This document shows positions 37,307 through 49,979 of a stretch of DNA of 64,000 bases, piece after piece. Numbering within the stretch: position 1 is the stretch's first letter; the number at the start of each line of letters is the position of its first letter. This DNA is from Rhizophagus irregularis (taxonomy: Eukaryota > Glomeromycota > Glomeromycetes > Glomerales > Glomeraceae), in NCBI RefSeq assembly GCF_026210795.1, contig NC_089442.1, forward strand, positions 3,996,501-4,060,500. The letters are read 5' to 3'. Under the pieces are notes generated by a model. That model worked only from the letters and a program-made list of their open reading frames with translations. It was not told the DNA's origin and ran no database searches. Position numbers and translations under genes: made by a program.

Positions 37307-40035
37307 GGTATTATTATTTAGAAGTAATTCATACACAATATTATTTAGTGTCAGTGTTATCGAGAGTTTAAGAAGACATAAACCAGTATATTTTTTGATA
37401 TACTGTACACCCTTAAAATATTTATTTTTTTAGTAAACACGATTACTACAGTAATAATGAGATTTATGCTAAGTGATTTCTAAAAAACATTGTCATGAAT
37501 GTAATTTGTTCAAACGATATGTTATTTGAAAGACAGAGAGAATAGTAAGTTATAAAGGGAACCTTTGTTTATCAACTTTGGTACTACTTAAATTACTTTT
37601 GCCTGTTCTGTATAACATAATGAAGTCAATCATCTATTTTATGAAAACATGGCAGGACAGCCAGGCGATGATTTTAAATGTTCAAGTAGTAGGGATCTTA
37701 TCGTTTAGTATTCTCAGTCACTCAGTGGAATAATATCGTAAACGACGTCGTAAACATGTGTAGTCAACACGTCTAAGATTTAAACCAGTATAATCTATAA
37801 TTTAAAATAATCAATATTATTTCAATTTGATAATCGTAAATTTCTTCCATGTTTCAGTTAAGAAAAAAAAAAAGCCTATTACATGTGACCGCAAATTTAT
37901 TGTTTTGATTGGTCAGAAGGTTTTGATTGTAGACTTTTGATACCAACTTTATCGATTTATCATCTTATCGTGCACAAAATTCATCATCCAGCGTTATTGA
38001 GAGTTTTAAGAAAATATGAACCAGTATCGCTAAAGAGGAATTCTTGTTTATATATTGAACGATTATGATGCAATAAAAATTTTATAAGGATAATAAAATT
38101 TTGATTCTATGCAGAAAATTTTATTATGCTTCAATAAGTACAGATATAACTAAAATGCCACTAAAAATTTGATATTATCCAATATATTTATTTTGATTTT
38201 TCTGTTTTGATTCAATTAATTTACCAAATATTATATGAAAATCAACTTCCAAGTACAGTATATGTACTTAAGTGAAATAATCAATAATTGTTACTTGGAT
38301 CTTCAGTTTATGTTATAGCAGCTGAATTGTGTAGGTTATCAACTCAAGAAAGAATTGTTTTAAAGTTATTCTAGCGTATATTCAAAGTGAATTTCATAAT
38401 GGAATTTCACATATATTGTTATTTTTTGGAAGCGCTATTACTTGATATACTGTATTGTACACGTTATGTTATGAATTAAGCTTTATTAATGAGTTTCTAA
38501 CATTTAAATATCACGGTAGAATCTATTATACGTTTAGAATAGTCTCCATATAAATAATTTGAATTGTGTAATGAAACGCCATGTGACTTGACGAATTTTA
38601 TTATAAAGAAACGTTTACCTAAAATATTTCTTATGATCCTTTTCACTTTATAAATTTATTGAATTTATTGTTGGATTTTTTGTTTTTTGTTAAAATAAGC
38701 GAATAAATTATTCATTATTTTAGAAACTTAGTTAACAATAAATTTTCGTATTATTCATATAATTTAATACATTAATTGATAAAATGATAAATTTATAATG
38801 CATTAAATAGAAAGGTAACATTCAAAACTTGAGGTTCACCCAAAGTTGCAAAAAAATTTTCAATCAGGTATTTAATATAAAAAAAACGCGTTTTTTTATT
38901 TTCACAACTATAAAAAAAGGTGAAAAATAGATTAGTAGTACAAAGTCACATTACCGAAAATTGTAGTTGGTCATGTGCAAATTCGATTGGCTAATCCAAA
39001 TTTTAAATATTTCTTTAAATTTTTTTTCGGTTCGTTTTTCTAATTTTCTTTTTTTTCGAATTGATCTTAATTTTTTGGTTCTTTGTTTTTAAAAACTTTC
39101 CATTTTATCGAACCAATCTTGTTTCCGAATTTTTTCAGTTCTTTTTTTCAAAATTTTTTGTTTCTTTCAAGCCATTTTTTTTTTGGAAAAAAAATTTTCT
39201 CTTTTCTTTTTTCAGTTTGATTTTTTTTCCAAACCAAAAATTTTTTTCCCCCTTTCTTTTTTTAGTTGGTTTTTTTTAAACCGAATAAAATTTTTTTTTC
39301 ATTCTTTCACCATTTAGGTTTGGTTCGGTGATTCAGATTAGCCTTTTTTTCCGTTTCTTTTTTTATTATTTAAATTTATAATTTTTAAATTATAATAAAT
39401 ATAATACATTTAATTAGTATAATTATTAATAATTATAATTATTAATACTAATAATATAATTTTGCTGTCATACTTCTTTCTATAAATATAATGTGTAATA
39501 TTGTTAATACTAAATCCACATGGCAGCTGTATGTTGCTTTATCAAGAACTACTTCATATCAGTGTATCAAGGTACGTGACAATTATCAAAACTAAAATAT
39601 TGTATATAAAGAAATCTTTCAAAGTATTTATTATATAGAATGTAAATATAATAATATAAACTGTAATTGTATTTATGTATTTCCCTCCATCTACACTATA
39701 AATGAATAAAACCCCATGTATATCTAATATACTCAGATATGGAAATTTTGTTACCGTAACTTGGTTGCAACGCAACAGGTTGTAAATCCATATTACTATC
39801 AGGAGTAAGAATGTTAGGTAGTACGTAATAAAACTTGAAAAACACAATTATGTTTACGAAGTCACGTGGATATGTGACGCCATTGACGTGACGTAACCTA
39901 ACCATAAAGTACTTATCAGTTATTAGAATAAATGATGATCTTTCAAATTTTCACATGCATGCTCATATTAGTCTCATACTAGTCTCATATAGGGCAACAT
40001 TTATCGTTTTATTACCGATACGAGTATCTTCTTTA
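37307..40035. other. C-D intergenic spacer with dispersed repeats
   Basis: No gene recognised. The stretch at 37530-37585 (agacagagagaatagtaag..) resembles 55463-55515 in the D-E spacer. The 'gttatcgagagttt' block at 37357 recurs at 37992 as 'gttattgagagttt'. The region 39000-39340 is T-rich low complexity. Reading frames there are only Phe runs. The region 39360-39460 is A/T-only palindromic sequence. Confidence 0.45.
39000..39345. repeat. T-rich low-complexity tract
   Basis: Long T runs punctuated by GGTT, CGG and GAACC motifs, with degenerate repeats of a 'ttttcggttcgtttttc'-like unit. It is strand-asymmetric (almost no A on + except short A runs). This looks like an expanded simple repeat, not a coding region. 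Confidence 0.6.
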
Positions 40036-40061
40036 TCGTTTAGAAATTTTCGTAAAGTATC
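40036..40061 (+). promoter_or_regulatory. Conserved block upstream of gene D start
   Basis: 'Tcgtttagaaattttcgtaa' plus 'agtatc' immediately before the ATG. It is the D copy of the block shared with C and E. Confidence 0.35.
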
Positions 40062-43000
40062 ATGCAAATTCGTGGTTCTGGACAAGTTTCTAACGATTCT
40101 AATGGTACATAAATATTTTTTTTTTATTTATTTATATATAAATTTTTCTTGTCTGCATCCTTTATAAAATTAACAATGATCACAATGTACAATTCATTCG
40201 AATTATTCAAAATAACATCACCTCTTTCTTCGATATATTTTTACTTTTTCGTTAGAGGTCCAGGAGGACACGAATGACTCTTCCGATCCTTTGACGACAT
40301 ATCTACAGCAAGCTAAATACAAAGAGGAGTCAAGCGATTTGACTAATTCTATTAGTGGATTGTATCGATTGTTGGACTTATGTAACGATGATGATTCAAC
40401 CGGTATTGGTAAATTTAGTTGTAAAATCAATTGTTAAAATATCTTGTAAAGATTATTAATTCTTTTACTATTACTAAATTTCTTGAAGTGGACAAGATAA
40501 TTATTTCCAAGGAATATTTAAAGAAACTATGCAATGATATGGTTCCATCGAGTTTCAAATCTATTTCTGAAATTAATTATACAGAATTGAACTCAATCTC
40601 ATTTCGTCTTATTGGATGTTATGGAAATCGTAATTTAATAGCAAAACTCTTGTTAAATAAAAACATAATTGATCAACAATTGTAAATATGATAACATGTA
40701 ATAATACTATAGTACGCAAAATAATTAATCCAAGTTTTTATTACAGGTATGATTCGTTTACATCTTCCGTATCAATTGATGATACGAACAAACCTTCGTT
40801 ACGTCCGGGAATTTATTTATTAATAATGAAAGCCAATTTGGGTTTACTTATTTATTGGCCCGAGATTGGATGCTATGAAAATGTTCCGAATATTTCTTCC
40901 CAGATTAAAAGGAATATGATTAATTTACAAAGGTGCTGTTTATTTTTTTTTCTTACATTAAAAGTTTGGATTTTATCTTATTTTAGAATTTTTTATATTA
41001 GATACTTAACGAAACTTACAGATCATCAAATGTGTTTTATGAGCGACAAAGACTTAGAAGACTTTGATCTAAATTTAGAGAATCCTGATAATAACTCAGA
41101 CGAAGATGACGAACCACAATGTGAGTTTGAAGTAAAAAAACGTCAAGAAAAAGAGGAGTTTAAAATTGATAACGGGTTTAAGGTTTTGTGTCATTTATAA
41201 ATGTTCCCTATTTATTTAATTAAGCCAATAATCTTAATAAATTTATTATGTATAAAGGTGAATTTATCTCATAAAATCAAGACCGAAATTAATAATCAAA
41301 TGGAAGATGATGTCCCATTATATCCACTAAGTACAATATTATAAAATCTATATTGACTTAAGCTGAGTTTATCTTACTAGTATTATTAAACGTTAAATAA
41401 AACTATTTTATTTTAGTTGTTGAATCTACTACAAACCAATCATTCGTCACTCGACAACTGATAAAGGAAACTTTACATTCAAATAATATCACTTCGTATG
41501 TTTCTGCAGAACAGTTTCCGATTGACCTCAAAACTAAATTGCAAGATCGTTATTTACATATTGATCGTGTTGAAATGGATATAAATGCATTGGAATTATT
41601 TGTCATACACGGATTAAAAATGGATGAACTTTTAATTCCACTGCATGACGCATTATCTGCTGCTAGAATGCGAATTAAAATGAGGACAGATCAAGCTATC
41701 TCTGAAGATATCAAAATCATTCAACAAGTAGCATCAAGAAAACTACGTGCTTTTGAAAGGTATTCTATAAATATTCGCTTTTAAACTTAATTTGCTATAT
41801 ATATTCATGTTGTTAAATATGTTTTTTCACATATATAGTCATTTTGATAAATATATTATGCATGATAATGATTTATCACAAACAAATATAAGCGGTATGA
41901 TTAAAATATATTATTAAGTAAAATAAGCACAAAAAAAGCCATTAGTATTTATAATATATGCCTATTTGTATAGATTTCGAAAGAATTCGAAAAAGATATC
42001 CCGGAATAGAAACTCAAATCGAAGAAAAAATTAAAATCAACTCAAAAAAATGGAGAAAAATGAAAAAAAGATATAATTTAACATGTATCGTTATTGAGGA
42101 TAAGTTGCATGAAGCAGAAGAAAACGACGATGAAAAGAAAAAATCAATAAAAACTTTTTATAAAATGTTCACTGATGATGAAACTAATTTAGAAAAATTG
42201 TTTGACAAATATACACCGGAAGCACAGCAATCAAAATCCAGATGGAATGCTATAATTGGTGTTTTTAAAATTTCGAATATCACTAGGGCAAAACGAATGG
42301 CCAATGAAAAGCCAGATGAAGAATTTATTCAAGAACTCGTAAAATTTAAATTATTTGAAGGATATAATGATATTAAAGAAAAAATTATAAATAATTTCAT
42401 TAAAGAATATCATAGGTGGAAAAAAGATGATTTACCTAATAATTTTCATGAAATTCTGCTAAATATTCGAAACATACAATTAGAAGATAAATTAAAGCGA
42501 GAATATGAAGAAGAAAAGAAAATAATTGAGAAAAATATGTTTGAAAAAATATGTAATGAAATAGAAACTAAATATAAAGATGGGTGAGTTTTTTTTTTTG
42601 AACCTATTCCTGATTTATATTAACTAATAAATAATTACGATTTTGTAGTTCTATGCGATTAATTGTATTAAGTGTAAAAAGTAAATTATTTATTTATTTT
42701 TTTTTAAATATTTTTAGTGAACCAGGTCTTATAATAATTTTTTCTTTTCTGAAAATATAGAACAATATATGTATTTCACAATTGAATATGATATTGAGGA
42801 GCCTCAACCAAACCAACTGCAGATAACTTTTTATGAAACATCGTTAAAAGAAGAAGAAGGGCTTCATGTTCAAGAAAATGAGTCATATGTTCCATATCCA
42901 ATTTTATGTTCTAATATGAACCAATATGGTATTTCATTTCGCATTGATCCTCAAGAATACGATATTAAGTAAGAATATTGATAATTTTTTGTGACTTAAA

Positions 43001-46000
43001 ATCTTTTTACTGTAGGAGAATAAAATTTAATATATTTTTTAAAATTACAGAAAAATATCTCAATTCGATAACCATAAATTTCTTCTTATTCTTTACAATA
43101 AAAAAATGCGAAGAATTGAAATATTCTTTGACACTGCGCAACAAATGGCACAAAATTTTAAATCGCATTCGACTATTAAATCGTTTAAAATATTGAATAC
43201 AGATGAAAATTTTATTATTGCAATTAATGAACCAAAAGGGTTGCTCGCTATATATAATACAAAAGAAGTTAAGGTATTTAATAAAGATGCCTGGTTTTAT
43301 TCATTTTTTTGACGCAATTTTTTGTCTAAAATCCTTTTTTTTTTCTTTTGAAAAAAAACATAATATCAGCTTGATATATTTTCTTTTTATGATAATCGAT
43401 CAAGGTTATATGCGCGCAATGCAAATATTCAATTATTGCAATGGTATAATAATATTATACCGAACATTAAATATTTTCTATTCATCAAAGATACTGAGGA
43501 ACTGTGCTTTGTTGAGAATAGTGGAAGAGCACGTATTTTTAATCTTATGAATTTACAATTTCGACCAGCATTTTGTAATTTTCCACGTAATTTAGTAAAT
43601 GTTTTAAGTTCTACCGATGGTTCTTGTATTATGGCATTTGCAAAAGAAAAACCTGATGAATTCAATTCAATTATTTCCACTGATAATATTGAGCAACGCG
43701 ACTATAATAATGATATTAAGGAAATAAATCGTGTTTACGTTTATTTTTCCAAAAATTTTGTTTCTGCTGGTAAAGGTAATTTAAAATTTTATTTTTATTA
43801 TTATTAGAATTTTATATTGTAATCATTAATATTTACTTTTTCATTTTCAGTTATTGATTTGCCATTAAACTTTAAATCCTTGGAATTTCTTCAAATTTCT
43901 TGTATCAATAATCGACAAACTCATTTGATCTCGCTCGATTTACAGAATGGGCGTTTGAATTCTTTATTAGTCAAAATTACTCTTGAACAAGCTCAATTTC
44001 GTTTCCAAAAATGCATGCAAAAAAAGTCACTTGCGTCTCAGAGAACAAAACTAAATGATCTTGTTAATGTCTATAAACTAATGTTTGAAAAATATCCAAT
44101 TGATAGCTGTATCGATCCTAAACAAAATCGTCCTCTTAGTTTAAAAATAGTTCTTGACATTGAAGATAATAATATTGAAGATTACGGCGAAAAATTTAAT
44201 GAATATATCACCGGAATGTTCGATAACTTGAAGTATTATACAAATAAACCTACATCAATGTTAAAAAAGTTTTCTGCATCAGTTATTACTTTCAAGGAAC
44301 TTGATGTTGAAGATACGAATTTTCAGAAGAAATTTTCATCAGAATATCAATTAGGAGAGTGGATTATTCAACTTTGTTGTCTAATTCCTATACAAATTGC
44401 TATAACAAGAAATAATTTATTTCAGCCACTTAAAGATGGATTATCTTCGAATGAAAATTATCTAATAGAACTTAAAGATGGTCATCATCTAGATATTATA
44501 TCAAAAAACATATCTTTTGGGTGGTATGAAGGAATTTTCAAGCATTTTGGTAGCAAAAAAGTAAAAGTTGTTTCAAGCATGGGCGAACAATCATGTGGAA
44601 AATCATTTATGTTAAACCACCTCGTTGGAACTACATTTGATGGATCAGCAATGGTATAATTATTTATTTATATCTTTAGTCTTTTGGTTAATTCTGAAGA
44701 AGTTAACTAACTTGTCTTTAGCACTGTACCGAAGGCGTATGGATGTCATTAGGTAATTTTTAATATTCTTTGCTGCATTAAAAAATTTTATTAACTTTCT
44801 TTATTCAATAGTAAATACACAAGAATATATCTATGTTGCGCTCGACTTTGAAGGATTAAAATCTCTTGAAAGAACTCCACAAGAGGGTATATACCGTATA
44901 TATATCTTACAATTTATCTTTTTTATTTATCAATTAATAAACATTTTTTTTCTTTAGATATGTTTTTAGCACTCTTTAATACAGTTGTCTCAAATCTTAT
45001 TCTTTTAAAGTAAATATTTCCTGTTTTACTGTCCTACTTATGTTTTACATGTTACTAATACGAATAATAAATTATTTAATTCCAAAAGAATCAATTTACC
45101 ATAAATAGAGATATATCAACGATGTTTCAAAAATTTCAAGATGGCGCAAAGTTATTTGAGTCTGATCCAAAGATATTTCAGGTAAATTCATTATTACAAA
45201 CAAATCTTTAAACTATAATATTAAGTAATCATTGTTTATTAATCATTGTTAATTTTCAGGCAAGACTTTGTGTTATCATTAAAGACGTGCCTAAAGTAGA
45301 TAGAGATGATATTATTAGAGTGTTTCAATCAAAATTTGATCGATTAGTTTCAGAGGTAATTGAAAATTTTTGTTAGTTTATTTATTTAAAAAAACACTAA
45401 GAATTGAATGTTTTAGGAAGGTGAAGATAATTTTATTACAAAAATGTATGGAAGTGGATTGGATATTATACCTTGGCCTGTTTTTGGTGATATTGCATGG
45501 TTTAAAAAGTTATCATTTGTTAACAAAAAGTTAGAAAAGCAAAAAGTAAAATATGAAAATGCTATAACTTTCTTACAAGATATAAAAGTAATTATGGCTA
45601 AATTAAAGGTTTGTATATATTATTTAGTGAAATGCAACTAAATATTCTAGTTAAAAAAGAAAAAATAATTTTATGTTTGAATGTAGATATGTGACTGGGA
45701 CTCATTAGATGAAAGCCTCATACAGATTCGTATTGCAACATTAAAAAAGTTACTCCCAACTGCTATTTCTTATGGTTTAGAACGAAAAGATTCTGTCACT
45801 AAACTTCTTTTGGTAAAAAAAAAAATGATTCTTTTATTTATATTTAAATATATAGGTTTTTATGAAACTTTCTAAATTTTTTTCATTCAATAGGATCATG
45901 ATACTGGAAAACCAATTGAAGATCCAAAAACTGACTTATCTGATATTTTAAACAATTTTGATTCTACTGAATTATTACCAGATGCCAATATTCATTTATA

Positions 46001-47956
46001 TGATGAATATGTGTCATTTGTCCAACTTTCTGAAGATTTAAGAGAATATTTTGATGAAATAGTGCAGTCACAAGAAGAAACGTCCGATGAAATCAAGTGG
46101 TATGAAAATTTTGGTAAATTCTTAAATTATATAATTGAGCGTCGGATATCACGTGTTCGAAAATGGTATGCACAAAATACTGCTAAATTGCCACAAGATA
46201 ATAGTAATGTCATCAATGGAAAATATGAAATGGAACAAAAACTTGATAAATTAGCTCTATTATGGACCTTATGTGGATTAACATGCCAACAATGTCATTT
46301 AAAATGCATAAAAAATTTCAACCATGAAGATGATCATGATTGTTTAACAAATCATAAATGTAATTTTCCATGCCAATTTGTCGAAGCACACAACAAAAAA
46401 CTAATTCCTAAATGTATTCATAAGGCTGGACATGAAGGCAAACACATTTGTAAAAAAATAAAGCATTTATGTAATGAACCATGTGATCTAATTGGTAAGC
46501 GTAATTGTCAGGAAGTTTGCTCAAAAGAAATAGGACACCCTGATGGCAAGCATTTATGCCAATCAACACGGCATTATTGTGGAGTAAGTTGCTCATTATC
46601 AACCCATACCGTAAAGGGAGATTATCGTTGTCCAAATAAATGCATCAAATCGTATGAAAAACCTCATAGCTCTCACCGTTGTGAAAATGGAACTTGTCCA
46701 ATTCAATGTTCTATTCTAAATTGCCAAAGGAAATGTCAAAGCAATGATCACTTTCATTCCTATTCTGGCTTTTTATATGTTGACCATTTTTGTGGGTACG
46801 TATTGTTGTGATCTACTTTACGTTATCAGTTATACTTATTTTGTTTGTTAAATTTTTAATAATTGAAAGGAATGAACATCATTGTCATGAATTATGCGAA
46901 GACGATGGTATATGTAAAGTAGTAATTGAACCGAAAAAACAACTTCAAGAACCGTTTACAAAGGTATAATCTAATATACTGTATAACATTATTGAATATA
47001 AATAGTATGACAAAATGTATTAACTCCTAACTTATGATTAGTATATTCAATTAAGTGAAAGATTAAGATGTAGTAAAAAAATTCCTCCGAATGAATCTAA
47101 ACATATCGGAAAACATACACATAATGAAAATGGGTTTCATTTTTGTGAAGCACAATGTCAATTCTGTGGATATTTTGTATGAATAGTATATTTTCTTAAA
47201 AATTTTATTTAATTTATAAATAAAAATTTAAATTTAATGATTTATAATTAGTGTACATTACCTTATGGTCATGAACAACTTCATAATACAAGACACGGTT
47301 TTGATAGTAATATGATGCAAATTAAATTTTCCGAAGACGATGAAGACAATATATCGGAATACACAAGGTATTGTATATATTAGGCATATTAAACTAAGAT
47401 TTGAACCTTAACTAACTTATGATATTATAATTTTATATATTAAGAGTTGATGGGCAGAGGAAATTTACTCTTTGTAACATGGTATATATTAATTTTGTTT
47501 ACAAGTGCTTATTTAGTTATTAAAATTCTATCAATTTTTTTTTTCGATATTATTAGCATTGTAAAAATTTAGGTAGGCATCGTCACATTGATTATTGTCA
47601 AGACGAAGTAATATGTAAATCGGAAAATCAAAGACATGATATAAAACATATTGATGGTAAGTTATACCTATTATTTTTTTCTATTAAACGATATTTTTCA
47701 TTAATGACAATAAAAATTATAGAACAAATTCAACCTAATCCCGATAGACCAAAAGATTTTATTTCTCATAAACTTTTCTGGGAGAGAACAGGCTTCAAAG
47801 GTATTTATAAAGTATTTATAAAAATTATAAATCTTTGTTTACATATAATAAGTACATTCCCATTTCTCTAATTTCCTAGATCCTTATCCAGAGCAACAAG
47901 ATTTTGCAGAATTTGATAACGATAGACATACAATTACTTGTCTCAATTTAAAATGA
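40062..47956 (+). CDS. Gene D: GBP/VLIG-like GTPase with Cys/His-rich tail, one-base deletion in G domain
   Basis: 29 exons: 40062-40104, 40256-40408, 40489-40681, 40747-40932, 41002-41182, 41258-41330, 41417-41759, 41839-41894, 41974-42583, 42649-42680, 42761-42968, 43051-43273, 43370-43775, 43851-44653, 44722-44752, 44812-44886, 44958-45009, 45089-45181, 45260-45355, 45417-45608, 45687-45812, 45894-46795, 46870-46963, 47042-47176, 47252-47367, 47445-47481, 47557-47656, 47723-47800, 47880-47956. About 1904 residues. P-loop GEQSCGKS is near 1147-1154, G3 DFEG near 1192, and a probable G4 KD near 1262. The Cys/His-rich tail runs from about 1512 to 1860. The product ends HTITCLNLK. Exon 17 has one T fewer than in C and E (TTATTCTTTTAAAG near 45000), which shifts the frame. 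An acceptor AG at 45107-45108 would restore it at the cost of about seven residues. The GTPase motifs are the best preserved of the array. Confidence 0.75.
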
Positions 47957-48770
47957 ACTATAAATGAATACCAAGTTTTCGTCTAAATTAATTTTATTAG
48001 CTTTTAATTTCAAAAAAAAGAAGAAAAAGACTTTTTAATTCATTTTGTATTTTTATGAATTGATTTACTATGTTATTATTACACTATTTCAGGAAGCAGA
48101 CTGTATTATATTCTGTATTGGCCCCATAAGAATTAGAAATTTGATATTTATTTATACGCACGAATGATATTTCTGTTAGTTCTATGCCAATATGTATCTT
48201 TTTTTTAATAAATTTTTTCCTTTATTTTTTTGTTTTTAAAAAAAAAGGTTTGAATTTTCTACGCATTCAGTACTTACAGTATAGTAAGAGAATTGAATTA
48301 ATTAACTATGCCGATGATCCCATCCGCTTATAGTAGATTATTTCGACCGATCGTTCCCCGAGAGAACCGTTTTTGCTAAGAAAATTTTATTTATACATGC
48401 GAAAAATAATTACAAATTGTCGGCATTTCAGGTGATCGATCTACCAAGCCTCTCACATGACCGGAAAGTGAAATGGCGTTTCTGTATAATGCCCGCCAGT
48501 TTATTACTTGTCTAAACTATACGCAATCTTTTGAAATCTGAACCGACTCATGGCGTAGTAATAATGTGATCACTGGTTGTGATTATCGATATAAAACTAC
48601 ATTAGTAATTTTTTTTAAAAAAAAAAATAGTAACGCGTTTATTAATTAAGCAACAAAATACATTTGATTACATAATTTTAAACACCCAGAAAATATAAAT
48701 TATAATACCCTCTATAACTAAGTTCAATCTAGTCTAAATTTCTAAATAAAAATTATATAATCTATTCTAT
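47957..48770. other. 3' flank of gene D
   Basis: Its first 200 bp match the flank of gene C. The rest is AT-rich with short GC-richer islands near 48330-48560 and no recognised gene. Confidence 0.4.
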
Positions 48771-49165
48771 TACCCTATGAAAAAAAATTTCTTTAAAATA
48801 TACTTAAAATGTACTTATATATTTTTAAAATATACCTAAAATATACTTAACATTTTTAAAATATACTTAAAATATACTTAAAATTGCAATTTTAAGTATA
48901 TTTAAAGTATAAAATTTTGCACTTAAATTATACTTAAATTATATTTAAATTGCAACTAAGTATATTTTAAATGTAATTTAAGTATAAAATTTTATACTTT
49001 AAATATACTTAAAATTGCAATTTTAAGTATATTATAAGTACATTTAAAAATTTTAAGTACATTTTAGGTATATTTTAAAATATATAAGTATATTTTAAGT
49101 ATATTTTAAAAAAATACATAAGTATATTTTAAGTACATTTTAAAGAATTTTTTTTTTATAGGGTT
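48771..49165. mobile_element. 395-bp near-complete palindrome (foldback/MITE)
   Basis: The two halves are inverted copies. The left begins TACCCTATGAAAAAAAATTT and the right ends AATTTTTTTTTTATAGGGTTA. Within each arm, AAAATATACTTA-type units repeat about every 14-20 bp, and CTTAAAATTGCAATTTTAAG occurs twice (about 48880 and 49010) as an internal perfect palindrome. It is A/T-only apart from scattered G and C. It would form a long hairpin. Confidence 0.75.
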
Positions 49166-49479
49166 AACTAAACTAATTTCACTATAGTATGCCAATTTTT
49201 CTTGATCGAGATCCCTTCTGTGATTGTACCTATCATTCTATCTTTCGTTACTAATTTAAGTTTTTTATTAAAATTTCTTTTTTTTATTTTTCCTTTTCAT
49301 CTGTTTTTTTATTTTTATTATTACTTTCTATTTCTATTCCATCATCATCGTCCTTCGTTGGTGATTCTTTCCTTTTCCTCAAATCTCTTTTTTCCAAACC
49401 CCGCTCTTTTTCTAATTCTGCAACTACCTCACACCTTTTTAACCAGATTTTTTACCTAATATTCTCGTAACAAAAATTC

Positions 49480-49850
49480 CATAAATTTAAATAACTCTCT
49501 TTTTTTCTTTTTCTTTCGCAATTTTATTAAACTTCTCATTATATACTCCACGTAGTAATTCCCAAAACCTTTTCTTCCCAATTAAAACTTGTGATTGTTG
49601 ATCCATCACTCTAATAAATCAAAAATAATTTCTCTCAAAATCGTTATCTCTTCCCCATTACCTTCTTTTTGTAATTTTAATTCAAACTCGTAAATTGACT
49701 TTCTTATAAGTTCATCTATCTCAAACTCATTAGCTTCGCAAACCCAAATATGTTCCCAATCTTCAATATCTTCGTTACATCTAGGACACATATCATCAAT
49801 TATTCCATTTACTTTCCTCTTATACAAAATACTATACGTTAGCAACTGTT
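49480..49850 (-). pseudogene. LINE/retroelement C-terminal fragment
   Basis: The minus-strand frame 49845-49606 reads a CPRCNEDIEDWEHIWVCEAN block. The spacing C-x2-C then W-E-H-x3-C is typical of the zinc-knuckle-like end of LINE reverse transcriptase/RNase H ORFs, including those I recall from Rhizophagus. Downstream the reading continues in other frames (SQVLIGKKRFWELL-like text, 49600-49520). No RT or endonuclease part is present. It is a 5'-truncated, dead copy, as is usual for LINEs. Confidence 0.6.
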
Positions 49851-49979
49851 TTAAAGATTTTTAATCTTATGTGATCGATCTTTGGTATCTTCAAAACTGC
49901 ATTGATAAAACGAAAAATTACTTCGATTACTTATAAATTGTAATGTCGTTGACCAATCGAATTCAAATTTGTGATTATA

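Noticed and set aside
39061-39279. Open frame of about 72 codons in the T-rich tract
   Set aside because: It is almost entirely Phe from poly-T runs and has no family match or splice context. It is a composition artefact.
48770-49166. TAACCCT/AGGGTTA at the ends of the large palindrome resembles telomeric repeats
   Set aside because: Only one unit at each end, with no tandem run. Better explained as element termini.
49202-49459. Plus-strand hydrophobic open frame
   Set aside because: T/C-rich sequence next to and opposite the LINE fragment. It gives Phe/Leu/Ser runs without any domain.
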